From NCBI GenBank assembly GCA_015059965.1, contig SUZM01000004.1:112342-176341 (forward strand): a DNA stretch of 64,000 nucleotides, written 5' to 3'. Below the pieces are notes generated by a model. That model ran no database searches. It was not told the DNA's origin and worked only from the letters and a program-made list of their open reading frames with translations. Source of the DNA: Rikenellaceae bacterium. GTDB lineage: Bacteria > Bacteroidota > Bacteroidia > Bacteroidales > Rikenellaceae. A program made the translations under genes and the position numbers. Shown here one piece after another: positions 1-7,459 of the stretch. How positions within the stretch are numbered: the stretch's first letter is position 1; each line of letters opens with the position of its first letter.

Positions 1-326
1 CCGTGAATCAGGCGGTAGCAGGTGGTTGCGGGGTTCTCGGTCAGTCCCTGCAGGCGGCGCACATCGTAGGCCGTGGCCACGCGCTCCTGCCACCACGCTT
101 CGTCGATGGCCTCATCGCTGAAGGTGAGTACCCGCACGGCGATCGAGCCGATCTGGTAGTGGCCGCGGGCGATGAACTCCCCCTGCTTGGTGTAGACATC
201 CACCAGATCGCCCTCCCGGGGCTCCTCCTCGGCTTTGATGTACTCCACGGCTCCCGAGAAGATCCACGGGTGGCGGCGCAGGAGCGACTCCTCCTTGCCG
301 CGTTTGAGAAATACTTGTGCGGTCAT
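1..326 (-). CDS. rlmI: Class I SAM-dependent rRNA methyltransferase, RlmI-like (partial, N-terminal end)
   Basis: Reading leftward from the ATG at 326, the frame stays open to the window edge, so only about the first 108 residues are present and the 3' end lies outside. The visible part begins MTAQVFLKRGKEESLLRRHP and continues with WIFSGAV and a GHYQIGSIAVRVL segment. This is the N-terminal PUA domain typical of RlmI-type methyltransferases, which methylate a cytosine of 23S rRNA. The methyltransferase domain itself cannot be seen. The start ATG overlaps the TGA stop of the upstream exonuclease gene (323-325), so the two are probably translationally coupled. It is the last visible gene of a leftward recQ-exonuclease-rlmI cluster. 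Family call is confident; the exact target base is inferred from the family. Confidence 0.85.
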   Translation of the reverse strand, partial: MTAQVFLKRGKEESLLRRHPWIFSGAVEYIKAEEEPREGDLVDVYTKQGEFIARGHYQIGSIAVRVLTFSDEAIDEAWWQERVATAYDVRRLQGLTENPATTCYRLIH

Positions 327-937
327 GCTTTTCGCTTTTTGTCGGATTTGGGTGTTTGGTTCAGTTTGTCGTAGATGCAGCCGCAGATCCAGGCATCGGT
401 GGCGGCATACATCTGTTGCTGGGGGGTCAGGCTTGTGGCCTCCCAGTTGCTCAGCCGTTGAGCCTTCGAGATGCGCATGCCGAGCACCAGGGCAGACATC
501 TTGCGCAGGCTCTTCTCCTCAATGCCCCACTCTTCGACGATCTTTTGCAGATCGACGAACCCCGCCTCGCGGAAGTGGCGCAACTCCTTCAGGGCGCTCA
601 GGTCGCCATGAACGGCCGCCCCGACCTTCTTTATCTGAGGATTCTCCAGCAGGTGCAGGATCGCCTTGTCGAGCGGAATGTGGCAGAGGCGGAAGAGGAA
701 GCAGCGCTTCGGAGTGGAGAGTTGCAGCAGCGCTACGCGGTAGTGTACGCCGGCCTTGAAGGAGGGGCGAGTCTCGGTGTCGAAGCCGATCACGGCCTCG
801 CGGGCGAGCTCTTCGCAGGCTGCCCGAATCTCTTCGTCCCTCTCTACGACCACAATCTCTCCCGGGAATTGTGCCGCGGGCAGTTGGGCGGTCTCGTCGT
901 TCGATATCGTGGATTGAAATGCGTGAGTCATCTCCAT
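323..937 (-). CDS. 3'-5' exonuclease, RNase D-like DEDDy family
   Basis: A 204-residue protein starting MEMTHAF; a second ATG lies six bases further in (931). DEDD exonuclease signatures are visible: FDTETRPSF (first acidic pair), GAAVHGDL (third Asp) and YAATDAWI (Tyr plus last Asp, the DEDDy form). It lacks the HRDC domains of full RNase D and matches the compact single-domain exonucleases common in Bacteroidota. It should trim RNA or DNA 3' ends; the substrate is unknown. A TACCTTTG box at 955-962 on the minus strand places transcription start close to the ATG, so it can be expressed apart from recQ. Its stop overlaps the start of rlmI. The larger open frame to 1225 is not used here because it runs through the promoter and into recQ. 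Confidence 0.88.
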   Translation of the reverse strand: MEMTHAFQSTISNDETAQLPAAQFPGEIVVVERDEEIRAACEELAREAVIGFDTETRPSFKAGVHYRVALLQLSTPKRCFLFRLCHIPLDKAILHLLENPQIKKVGAAVHGDLSALKELRHFREAGFVDLQKIVEEWGIEEKSLRKMSALVLGMRISKAQRLSNWEATSLTPQQQMYAATDAWICGCIYDKLNQTPKSDKKRKA

Positions 938-954
938 CTTATGCGTTTGATTCG

Positions 955-962
955 CAAAGGTA
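955..962 (-). promoter_or_regulatory. Bacteroidota -7 box for the exonuclease gene
   Basis: Minus-strand TACCTTTG matches the Bacteroidota consensus TAnnTTTG. It ends 18 bases before the ATG at 937, which predicts a leader of about ten bases. No TTTG -33 element is evident. Confidence 0.55.
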
Positions 963-999
963 ATAAAAACTATCGGGTTTTTCTCTTTTTTGGCTCCGA

Positions 1000-2928
1000 T
1001 TATCGGAGGAAAATTTTTCCGCCGTCGTCGCGACCGATCTTTCGGGCCTCGATGAGCTCCTCCATGGCCTGTGTGGCGGCCTCGGGTGAGCAGCGGAGCT
1101 CGCGGATCGCTTCGCGCAGGGGCAGGGGTCCCCGCTCCAGGAGGCTGATGAGAGCCTGCCCGATCTTTTGAGGGTCGTTCTTCCGACTGCGCCGCTGCTC
1201 GAGGCAGTGGTCGCAGACCCCGCACTCGCGAGGCTCCTCCACTCCGAAGTAGCCCTCAAGCAGGGCCGAACGACACTGCTCCTTGGCCAGGGCGTAGGCA
1301 AGCATCTTCTCGAATCGCTCCAAGGCCAGCTCTTTGCGAAGTTTGTAGCTTTCGGGGGCGATGTAGAGATCCGACTTCGGCAGGCGCTCGGTGGGGTAGT
1401 AGATCAGTGGCGAGCGGTTCGAGGGGACATAGCGGATGATGCGCAGCTGCCACAGCCGCTTCAGAAGCTCCTTGACACGCTCCACACTGTAGCCGCTCCA
1501 GTGGGCGATCTCCAGCTCGTCGATCTTGCGAAATTCGGTGAAGACTCCGTTGTAGAGCCTCAGAATGGTGCGGATGAAGGGATCCAGTTCGTCGCGCTCG
1601 CAACGGATGCGGTAGAGGTCGTCGCGGCTCACGCAGAAGATGATGCGGGCCGGGTTCTCCATCTCATCGGTGAGTGTCAGGTAGCCGTTCTGCTCGAGCA
1701 GGTCGGCCGCCGCACGAACCAGACCGGGGTAGAGGTGTTCGCGTGCGCAGAATTCGTGGAGGTTGAAGCTGTAGGAGCCCATCTCCCCCTCGCCTATAGG
1801 GATTTGCAGGTAGGAGCCGATCTTGTCGTATACCTCCTTCACCTTCTCAAGGGGCGGGAAATCGGCCAGGAAACGCTTGCGCACCCGCTCCGGATCGTCG
1901 GGACCCACCATCAGCAGGGCATAGCTGCGCCGGCCGTCGCGCCCGGCACGTCCCGCCTCCTGGTAGTAGCTCTCCAGTGAGTCGCACATCGTGTAGTGAA
2001 CCACGAAGCGCACATCGGGCTTGTCGATTCCCATGCCGAAGGCGTTGGTGGCCACCATCACGCGGGCCTTGCCCGTCATCCACTCCTCCTGACGGATGGC
2101 CCGTTCGGTGTGGGGCAGTCCGCCGTTGTAGGCTGCCGCCGTGATCCCCTCCGTGCGCAGCATCTCGGCAATCTCCTCGGTCGCCTCGCGCGTGCGGACA
2201 TAGACGATGCCCGACCCCTCGACGTTGCGCACCAGGCGCAGCAACTGGCCGTTCTTGTCCTCCACCCGGCGCACGGCATAGCTCAGATTCGGGCGCGAGA
2301 AGTCGCCGCGGAAGATGCGCTTCTCGTCGAAATGGAGGTTCTCCATGATATCGTTTGCCACGACGTCGGTTGCGGAGGCCGTCAGGGCCAAAACCGAGGC
2401 CTCGGGGCAGCGCTCGCGCAGGTCGGCAATGTGGCGGTAGGCGGGGCGGAAGTCGTAGCCCCACTGCGAGATGCAGTGGGCCTCGTCCACGGCAATGAGC
2501 CGGACGTTCATCTTGCGCAGGCGCAGTTGCAGGGTTTCGGAGGCGATGCGTTCGGGGGCGATATACAGAAAGCGCATCTGCTTGTCGTAGGCGCAGTTGT
2601 CGAGGGCGATGTCGATCTGGCGGGGGGAGAGACCGGCGTGTACGGCCACGGCTCCGATCCCCTTGGCCCGCAGGCGGTCCACCTGGTCCTTCATCAAGGC
2701 AATCAGGGGGGTGATGACAATCGTCAGCCCTTCGCGGGTGAGGGTCGGCACCTGGTATATGAGCGACTTGCCGCCGCCGGTGGGCATCAGCACCAGTGCA
2801 TCGCGCCCGGCCAACACCTCCCGGATCACCTCCTCCTGCAGCGGGCGAAAACGCTCGAATCCCCAATATTTTTTGAGGACTTCTCCGGCCGTCGGGGCTT
2901 CGGTATGGGGTGTTGCGCTGCTTTTCAT
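1000..2928 (-). CDS. recQ: ATP-dependent DNA helicase RecQ
   Basis: A 642-residue superfamily 2 DNA helicase that unwinds recombination and repair intermediates 3'-5'. Visible in order are Walker A MPTGGGKS (about residues 48-55), the DEAH box VDEAHCISQWG, motif VI QEAGRAGRDG, then the RecQ zinc-binding module with Cys residues in CRSALLEGYF and CGVCDHC, and a winged-helix RQC region. A canonical HRDC domain is not obvious, but a short helical tail resembling a small winged helix (about the last 60 residues) follows. Start chosen at MKSSATPH (2928), because the frame upstream to 2973 runs through the promoter. A -7 box at 2934-2941 ends only five bases from this ATG, so the message may be leaderless. 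First gene of a leftward set with the exonuclease and rlmI. Confidence 0.95.
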   Translation of the reverse strand: MKSSATPHTEAPTAGEVLKKYWGFERFRPLQEEVIREVLAGRDALVLMPTGGGKSLIYQVPTLTREGLTIVITPLIALMKDQVDRLRAKGIGAVAVHAGLSPRQIDIALDNCAYDKQMRFLYIAPERIASETLQLRLRKMNVRLIAVDEAHCISQWGYDFRPAYRHIADLRERCPEASVLALTASATDVVANDIMENLHFDEKRIFRGDFSRPNLSYAVRRVEDKNGQLLRLVRNVEGSGIVYVRTREATEEIAEMLRTEGITAAAYNGGLPHTERAIRQEEWMTGKARVMVATNAFGMGIDKPDVRFVVHYTMCDSLESYYQEAGRAGRDGRRSYALLMVGPDDPERVRKRFLADFPPLEKVKEVYDKIGSYLQIPIGEGEMGSYSFNLHEFCAREHLYPGLVRAAADLLEQNGYLTLTDEMENPARIIFCVSRDDLYRIRCERDELDPFIRTILRLYNGVFTEFRKIDELEIAHWSGYSVERVKELLKRLWQLRIIRYVPSNRSPLIYYPTERLPKSDLYIAPESYKLRKELALERFEKMLAYALAKEQCRSALLEGYFGVEEPRECGVCDHCLEQRRSRKNDPQKIGQALISLLERGPLPLREAIRELRCSPEAATQAMEELIEARKIGRDDGGKIFLR

Positions 2929-2933
2929 CCCCA

Positions 2934-2941
2934 CAAAAGTA
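2934..2941 (-). promoter_or_regulatory. -7 box abutting the recQ start
   Basis: Minus-strand TACTTTTG fits TAnnTTTG. Its last base is at 2934 and the recQ ATG begins at 2928, so the expected transcription start nearly coincides with the start codon. This suggests leaderless initiation. Confidence 0.5.
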
Positions 2942-2983
2942 ACGAAAAATAGCGAAAAATTAGGCGTTTTCAAGAAAAAAAAC

Positions 2984-2991
2984 TACCTTTG
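2984..2991 (+). promoter_or_regulatory. -7 box for the PqqD-like gene
   Basis: TACCTTTG matches TAnnTTTG and lies 23 bases before the ATG at 3015. It is divergent to the recQ promoter about 43 bases away, so the 2929-3014 gap is a shared divergent control region. Confidence 0.6.
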
Positions 2992-3014
2992 TGGCATAAA
3001 GTGTTAAGAAAGAA

Positions 3015-3278
3015 ATGAAAATTAACGAAGCCTATAAAGTTCGTGAGATGGCCGGTGAGCATGTGGTGATCATGCAGGGCCGATATGGGGCCGACATGAC
3101 CCGTGTAATTTCGCTCAACGAGTCGTCGCTCTACCTCTGGGAGGCCCTGCAGGGCCGTGAGTTCGAGGTGGAGGATGCCGCCGGACTGCTCATCGAACGA
3201 TACGGAATCGACCTCCAGACCGCCACGCGCGATGCGGCGGCTTGGGTCGAAAAGCTCAAGGCCTGCAAGTTGATTTAG
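3015..3278 (+). CDS. PqqD family protein (stand-alone RRE-like domain)
   Basis: An 87-residue protein with the PqqD fold pattern: an N-terminal strand pair (YKVREMAGEHVVI), the N-E-S-S-L-Y-L-W-E core at about residues 36-44 in the position of the family's N-x-T/S-A-x-x-I/L-W signature, then two helices covering D-A-A-G-L-L-I-E-R-Y and A-W-V-E-K-L. In PQQ and other RiPP pathways this domain binds the leader peptide and presents it to a radical SAM enzyme. In Bacteroidota it is often an orphan of unknown role. Here no modifying enzyme is adjacent; the next genes downstream encode a Cys-rich secreted protein and a TonB receptor. Family membership is clear, function is not. Confidence 0.8.
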   Translation: MKINEAYKVREMAGEHVVIMQGRYGADMTRVISLNESSLYLWEALQGREFEVEDAAGLLIERYGIDLQTATRDAAAWVEKLKACKLI

Positions 3279-3304
3279 CCCCCCCCGATAAAGCACTGCG
3301 AGTC

Positions 3305-3739
3305 GTGAAGCGCAAATTCGGCATATCCCTGTTGCTGTTGGCGATCTACCTCTTTGTGATGGTCGCCCCGGCGGTGGTGTCGCTCTCCTGCCCCTGTGTG
3401 GCGAAGACGGCCCGCGGGGTTGCCTGCGGTTGCTGTTGTTCATCGCATGCGTGCGGCCACCACACCCAATCCGATGCCGATGAGTGGGTCGGTAACCGTT
3501 GCGGTTGCAACCACTCGCACAACACCGAGGTGGAGCTCTACACCCTCCCCTCGTCCGAGCAGAGTCGCACCCTGTTGCGCTGTGTGGTCTTCGATCTGCT
3601 TGCCGCGATCGGCTGCGAGGCCCCCGATACGGATTTTAATCTCACACTCGAATCCCGCATCCGCCTGCGACCCCAATCGGGCGGAGAATGCTGTTGCCTG
3701 CAGGCCGTCGGTTTGCGGGCTCCTCCGGTTTGTGCCTGA
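3305..3739 (+). CDS. Cys/His-rich small secreted or membrane protein
   Basis: About 144 residues if started at the GTG of VKRKFGIS (3305); an ATG at 3242 in the same frame would overlap the end of the PqqD-like gene and is less likely. A hydrophobic N-terminal segment (SLLLLAIYLFVMVA) suggests export or membrane anchoring. The rest is striking for about 15 cysteines, including C-P-C, C-G-C-C-C, C-G-C and C-C-C clusters, and histidines in ACGHH and CNHSHN. This points to metal binding. Small His/Cys-rich proteins are often found just upstream of heavy-metal TonB receptors in Bacteroidota, as here. I do not assign a named family. The receptor gene follows about 75 bases downstream. Confidence 0.65.
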   Translation: MKRKFGISLLLLAIYLFVMVAPAVVSLSCPCVAKTARGVACGCCCSSHACGHHTQSDADEWVGNRCGCNHSHNTEVELYTLPSSEQSRTLLRCVVFDLLAAIGCEAPDTDFNLTLESRIRLRPQSGGECCCLQAVGLRAPPVCA

Positions 3740-3813
3740 TCTCTACACCTCGGCGCAACCCCATAGGGGAGTGCCGACGGAGTTCAATGTGCATAAATGA
3801 AAACCGGAAAAAG

Positions 3814-6210
3814 ATGAAAAAATTTGTTTTAACAACCCTTACCTTATTATTTGCTTTTGCTACGGTGGCGGCCCAGGAGATCCGCGGCCGTGTCGTAGAT
3901 CAAAACGATGAACCCCTGATCGGAGCCACCATCCTTTGGGAGGGGACTACCGTCGGCACCCTCTCCGGTCCCGATGGCTCCTTCCGTATTCACCGCGTGA
4001 AGGGCTTCGACCAACTCCTGGCCAGCTATCTGGGCTATGGCGTAAGCCGTTGGTCCGTGGATGCCGACACCTCCGAGATCCTCTTCAAACTCGAAGAGCA
4101 GGGGGTGGGTATCGAATCGGTGGTCGTGGAGAGCACCCTGGGTGGCAACTATGTCAAGAGCGACGGCCTGCTGAAGGGCGAGATGATATCCTTTGCTGGC
4201 CTCTGCAAGATGGCCTGCTGCAACCTGGCCGAGTCCTTCGAGAACTCCGCCTCGGTAACGGTGGGCTATAGCGATGCGATCTCCGGAGCCCGCCAGATCA
4301 AGATGCTCGGCCTGGCCGGCACCTACACCCAGATCTTGGACGAAAATCGCCCCATCATGCGCGGTCTGAGTGCCCCCTATGGCCTGAGCTATACGCCCGG
4401 CATGTGGCTCAACTCGATCCAGGTGTCGAAGGGCGTGGCCTCCGTTACGGCCGGCCACGAGGCGATCACGGGTCAGATCAACCTCGAGTACCGCAAGCCC
4501 ACCGATGACGAGCGCCTCTTCATCAACGGCTATATCGACGATGAACTCCGTCCCGAGCTCAACATCTCGTCGGCCATCCCCATAACCAAGGACAAGAAGC
4601 TCACCACGGTGATCCTGGCCCACGGATCGCTGGATACCGACAAGGACGGCATGGACCACAACCACGATGGTTTCCGCGACATGCCGCGCACGAGTCAGAT
4701 CAACGTGGCCAACCGCTGGCTCTACCAGGCCTCGAGCGGTTTCCAGCTGCGTTGGGGTGCCAAGTATGTCGATGAGAGCCGCTTGGGTGGTATGACTGCC
4801 TATACGCAGGATATGCACGAGCAGCGCGAGAAACTCACCGAGATGAATCCCATCACCTCGGTCGGAGAGCAAAATATCCGCTCGATTATCGATGCCGGCA
4901 TCTATGGCTCGCACATCCACAACCGCAATGCCAACGCCTATGTGAAGATGGGTATGCCCGTCGGAAGTTCGGTCTATGATGCCGAGGCCGAGGAGGAGCT
5001 GCGCTCGAACTTCGCCATGATCTACGACTACGACTTCTTCAACGAGGATGCCTACTTCGGCCTGAACGACTACTACGGTGAGGAGCACGCCGCAACGGCC
5101 AACCTGATGTATAACCACTACTTCACCCCCCGCTCGACCCTCATCGTCGGCCTTTCGGGTCAGTTGCGTTTCTACGAAGAGCAGCTCCTCAATAACCTCT
5201 CGCGCAACTATCCCACGGATGTGGTAAACTTGGGCTCCTCTTACAACTTCACCCGTAAGGAGCATGAGGTGGGCGCCTATGCCGAGTATACCTATTCGAT
5301 CAAGGATAAGTTCTCGCTGGTGGTGGGTGCCCGTGCCGACTACAACTCCTTCTACGACAAGATCTACTTCACGCCCCGCGGCCACATCAAGTGGAACATC
5401 ACCCCCACCACCGTCCTGCGTGGTTCGGCCGGTATGGGCTATCGCTCCACGAACCTCATCACCGACAACATCGGTATCCTGGCCACGGGCCGCGCTATCC
5501 GGATCTCGAATTTCTCCAGCCTGAACCGCATGGAGGAGGCCCTCACCTTCGGAGGATCGCTCACCCAGACCTTTACCCTGGTTCGTGAGAAGGATGCCAC
5601 ACTGAGCTTCGACTACTTCCGCTCGCAGTTCTACAACCAGGTGGTGGCCGACCAGGAGTATATGCCCGGCATTGTCTACTTCTACAATACCGACGGCCGC
5701 TCCTACACCGACTCCTACCAGATCGATTTCACCTGGACCCCCGTCGAGCGCCTCGACATCTTCGCCACCTTCCGCTATACGGACAGCGCCATCACCCTCA
5801 ACCGTCCCGATGGCTCGACCCAGCGCGTGGAGCGCCCCCTGATCAGTGAGTATAAAACCCTGCTGAATGTGCAGTACGCCACCAAGTTCCGCCGCTGGAC
5901 CTTCGATGCTACCATTCAGTACAACGGCCCCTCGCGCCTGCCCAACCTCGATGGCAACTTCGACCGGATGGAGTACTCGCCGGCCTACCCGATGCTCTTT
6001 GCTCAGGTGAGCCGCAAGGTCGGCAAGTTCGATATCTACCTCGGTTGTGAGAATATCCTCGACTACACGCAGGAGGATCCCATACTCGTGAATGGCGCCA
6101 AGTTCGAGCCCGGCATGAATCCCTTCGACCCCTCGTTCAACTCGTCGGTGGTTTGGGGACCGCTCATGGGACGTAAAATATATTTGGGATTCCGCTTCAA
6201 CCTCTATTAA
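3814..6210 (+). CDS. TonB-dependent outer membrane receptor (probable metal or metallophore uptake)
   Basis: A 798-residue protein with signal peptide MKKFVLTTLTLLFAFATVAA. A carboxypeptidase-regulatory-like domain follows (EIRGRVVDQNDEPLIGATI), then a plug domain and a beta-barrel of about 600 residues ending KIYLGFRFNLY with the terminal aromatic typical of outer membrane barrels. It lacks SusC hallmarks and no SusD partner is adjacent. Start set at 3814 because the signal peptide begins there; the open frame runs back to 3688 over the end of the Cys-rich gene. The downstream neighbour has a heavy-metal-associated domain and the upstream one is Cys/His-rich, so transport of a metal or metal chelate is inferred. 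A cluster of Cys-Lys-Met-Ala-Cys-Cys in the plug (about residue 130) may relate to metal contact. Confidence 0.88.
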   Translation: MKKFVLTTLTLLFAFATVAAQEIRGRVVDQNDEPLIGATILWEGTTVGTLSGPDGSFRIHRVKGFDQLLASYLGYGVSRWSVDADTSEILFKLEEQGVGIESVVVESTLGGNYVKSDGLLKGEMISFAGLCKMACCNLAESFENSASVTVGYSDAISGARQIKMLGLAGTYTQILDENRPIMRGLSAPYGLSYTPGMWLNSIQVSKGVASVTAGHEAITGQINLEYRKPTDDERLFINGYIDDELRPELNISSAIPITKDKKLTTVILAHGSLDTDKDGMDHNHDGFRDMPRTSQINVANRWLYQASSGFQLRWGAKYVDESRLGGMTAYTQDMHEQREKLTEMNPITSVGEQNIRSIIDAGIYGSHIHNRNANAYVKMGMPVGSSVYDAEAEEELRSNFAMIYDYDFFNEDAYFGLNDYYGEEHAATANLMYNHYFTPRSTLIVGLSGQLRFYEEQLLNNLSRNYPTDVVNLGSSYNFTRKEHEVGAYAEYTYSIKDKFSLVVGARADYNSFYDKIYFTPRGHIKWNITPTTVLRGSAGMGYRSTNLITDNIGILATGRAIRISNFSSLNRMEEALTFGGSLTQTFTLVREKDATLSFDYFRSQFYNQVVADQEYMPGIVYFYNTDGRSYTDSYQIDFTWTPVERLDIFATFRYTDSAITLNRPDGSTQRVERPLISEYKTLLNVQYATKFRRWTFDATIQYNGPSRLPNLDGNFDRMEYSPAYPMLFAQVSRKVGKFDIYLGCENILDYTQEDPILVNGAKFEPGMNPFDPSFNSSVVWGPLMGRKIYLGFRFNLY

Positions 6211-6338
6211 TTTTTGATTTTATGCGGCAAATTTTGCACATCCCTTGTTTGTCCCGAGTGGGCACTACCTTTTAGTACAGTCCATTCGAGCCAAGCTTCA
6301 CGATGCACAAAATTTGCTCGCCTAAAACACGAAAATTA
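6211..6338 (+). repeat. Long palindromic intergenic repeat, family 1, copy 1
   Basis: Begins directly after the receptor stop codon. The left arm starts TTTTTGATTTTATGCGGCAA and the right arm (about 6315-6338) carries AAAATTTGCTCGCCTAAAAC, its near reverse complement. The centre holds TAGTAC. It shares arms and layout with 6711-6831 and 36804-36927 and, less fully, 36932-37042. It should form a long hairpin in the transcript 3' end. Confidence 0.75.
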
Positions 6339-6403
6339 CCGCTTGTGGCCCACCCAACAAGCAAAAAAGTAATTTAACAAACAACCAATAACTAAAACGC
6401 ATT

Positions 6404-6709
6404 ATGAAAAAGATCCTTTTGTGCTGCCTGATGGCAGTGATGGCTCTGGCTGTGAATGCCGCCAACGACAACAACAAGAAAAAGCAGGCCGAGAAGAAGA
6501 CCGTGGTCTTCTGCACCGATATCGACTGCGAGCACTGCGCCAAGAAGATTCTCAACAACGTCCCCGTTCTGGGTAAGGGTGTGGAGGATGTCAAGGTTGA
6601 TGTCCCCACCAAGGAGGTAACCGTGGTATACGATGCCGCCAAGACCAATCCCGAGACCCTCTCGAAGAATTTCCAGAAGATTAAGGTGAAGGCTGAACCC
6701 AAAAAGTAA
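6404..6709 (+). CDS. Secreted heavy-metal-associated (HMA) domain protein
   Basis: A 101-residue protein with a signal peptide (MKKILLCCLMAVMALAVNA), a Lys-rich linker and one HMA/ferredoxin-like domain. The metal loop reads C-T-D-I-D-C-E-H-C (Cys37, Cys42, Cys45), giving the CxxC pair of copper chaperones with an additional upstream cysteine. It probably binds a soft metal such as copper in the periplasm. It follows the TonB receptor gene after a palindromic repeat, and the pairing of receptor and secreted HMA protein is recurrent in Bacteroidota. Metal identity cannot be read from sequence. A second palindromic repeat begins two bases after its stop. Confidence 0.85.
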   Translation: MKKILLCCLMAVMALAVNAANDNNKKKQAEKKTVVFCTDIDCEHCAKKILNNVPVLGKGVEDVKVDVPTKEVTVVYDAAKTNPETLSKNFQKIKVKAEPKK

Positions 6710-6710
6710 A

Positions 6711-6831
6711 TTTTTGATTTTATAGGGCACATTTTGCACCGCCTTGCTTGGGCCGAATGGGCAGTACGCTAAGTACAGCCCATCCGGCCCAATCTTCGTT
6801 GGCACAAAATCTGCTCCTCTAAAATCAAAAA
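6711..6831 (+). repeat. Long palindromic intergenic repeat, family 1, copy 2
   Basis: Starts just behind the HMA gene stop with TTTTTGATTTTATAGGGCAC and ends with GCTCCTCTAAAATCAAAAA, a close reverse complement. Inner arms GCCGAATGGGC and GCCCATCCGGC flank AGTAC half-sites. The best preserved copy with 36804-36927. Confidence 0.8.
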
Positions 6832-7200
6832 TTTGTGGTGCTGATGAAGTCTGGAAAACTGAGGGCACTGAGGGAACAGAGGACGATTCGCAATTAACAA
6901 TTAAGGGCCTTAGGGGAGATTGCACGTTTCTTATTGCATCAAGCGTCATGGCGAGGAGGTTGCATGGCAACCGACGTGGCCATCTTTTTATGGGCAATCC
7001 GAAAAACTCCTCCCCAAAGTTAGGGGAGGTGCCCCGTAGGGGCGGAGGAGTGTGTTGCACAATTGAGATGCCCCGCAGTGCCGGAGGAGTGTGTTCCATT
7101 GCTCATTGCTCATTGTTCATTACTCATTACTCATTATTAAGCACACGCCCCCGGCCTAAAGGCCACCCCCTCTACCTTAGAGGGGGAGTATAATGCCTCT
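6832..7200. repeat. Intergenic stretch packed with dispersed repeats
   Basis: No gene. It holds a TGTGGTGCTGATGAAGT tract at about 6833-6851 that recurs at 37229-37247; an element at 6926-6991 (TTATTGCATCAAGCGTCATG onward) that recurs almost exactly at 37275-37341; a TCCCCAAAG/GGGGAGG hairpin segment at about 7010-7050; ATTGCTCATT/TACTCATT runs at about 7097-7138; and a CCCCCTCTACC/GAGGGGG palindrome near 7166-7190. Together these look like accumulated small repeats in a gap between operons. Confidence 0.6.
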
Positions 7201-7399
7201 GCATTGATAAAAAGGTTTAAAAAAATAGTTAATTGGTCGAATTTTTTATTCTGTTCGGTTGAAAAACTATGCAACTTGCTTAAAATCAAAAGATTACCAC
7301 CACCCATAATTTTCTAAACTATTGATTTGTAACATCTTGATAAATTATTCTTCGGTGTTTGGTTTGTTGATAAAATGTAGGTAAAAAAGGCCGAAATTA
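7201..7399. other. AT-rich region upstream of the susC promoter
   Basis: No gene or clear repeat. Strongly AT-rich with poly-T and poly-A tracts, fitting an upstream regulatory region of the SusCD operon. No regulator gene or obvious operator was recognised in it. Confidence 0.4.
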
Positions 7400-7431
7400 T
7401 TTGGTTGGGCAGAAAATAATTGCGTACTTTG
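7400..7431 (+). promoter_or_regulatory. Promoter of the SusCD-protease operon
   Basis: TTTG at 7400-7403 and TACTTTG at 7425-7431, separated by 21 bases, approximate the Bacteroidota -33/-7 pair (the -7 box has one spacer base instead of two). The susC ATG is at 7460, giving a leader of about 20-25 bases. Confidence 0.5.
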
Positions 7432-7459
7432 TAGCAAAATCATTTGTAATTTGCACAAT

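Noticed and set aside
3015..3739. A RiPP cluster joining the PqqD-like protein with the radical SAM enzyme at 26995.
   Set aside because: They are 24 kb apart in separate operons and the radical SAM gene has its own lipoprotein partner.
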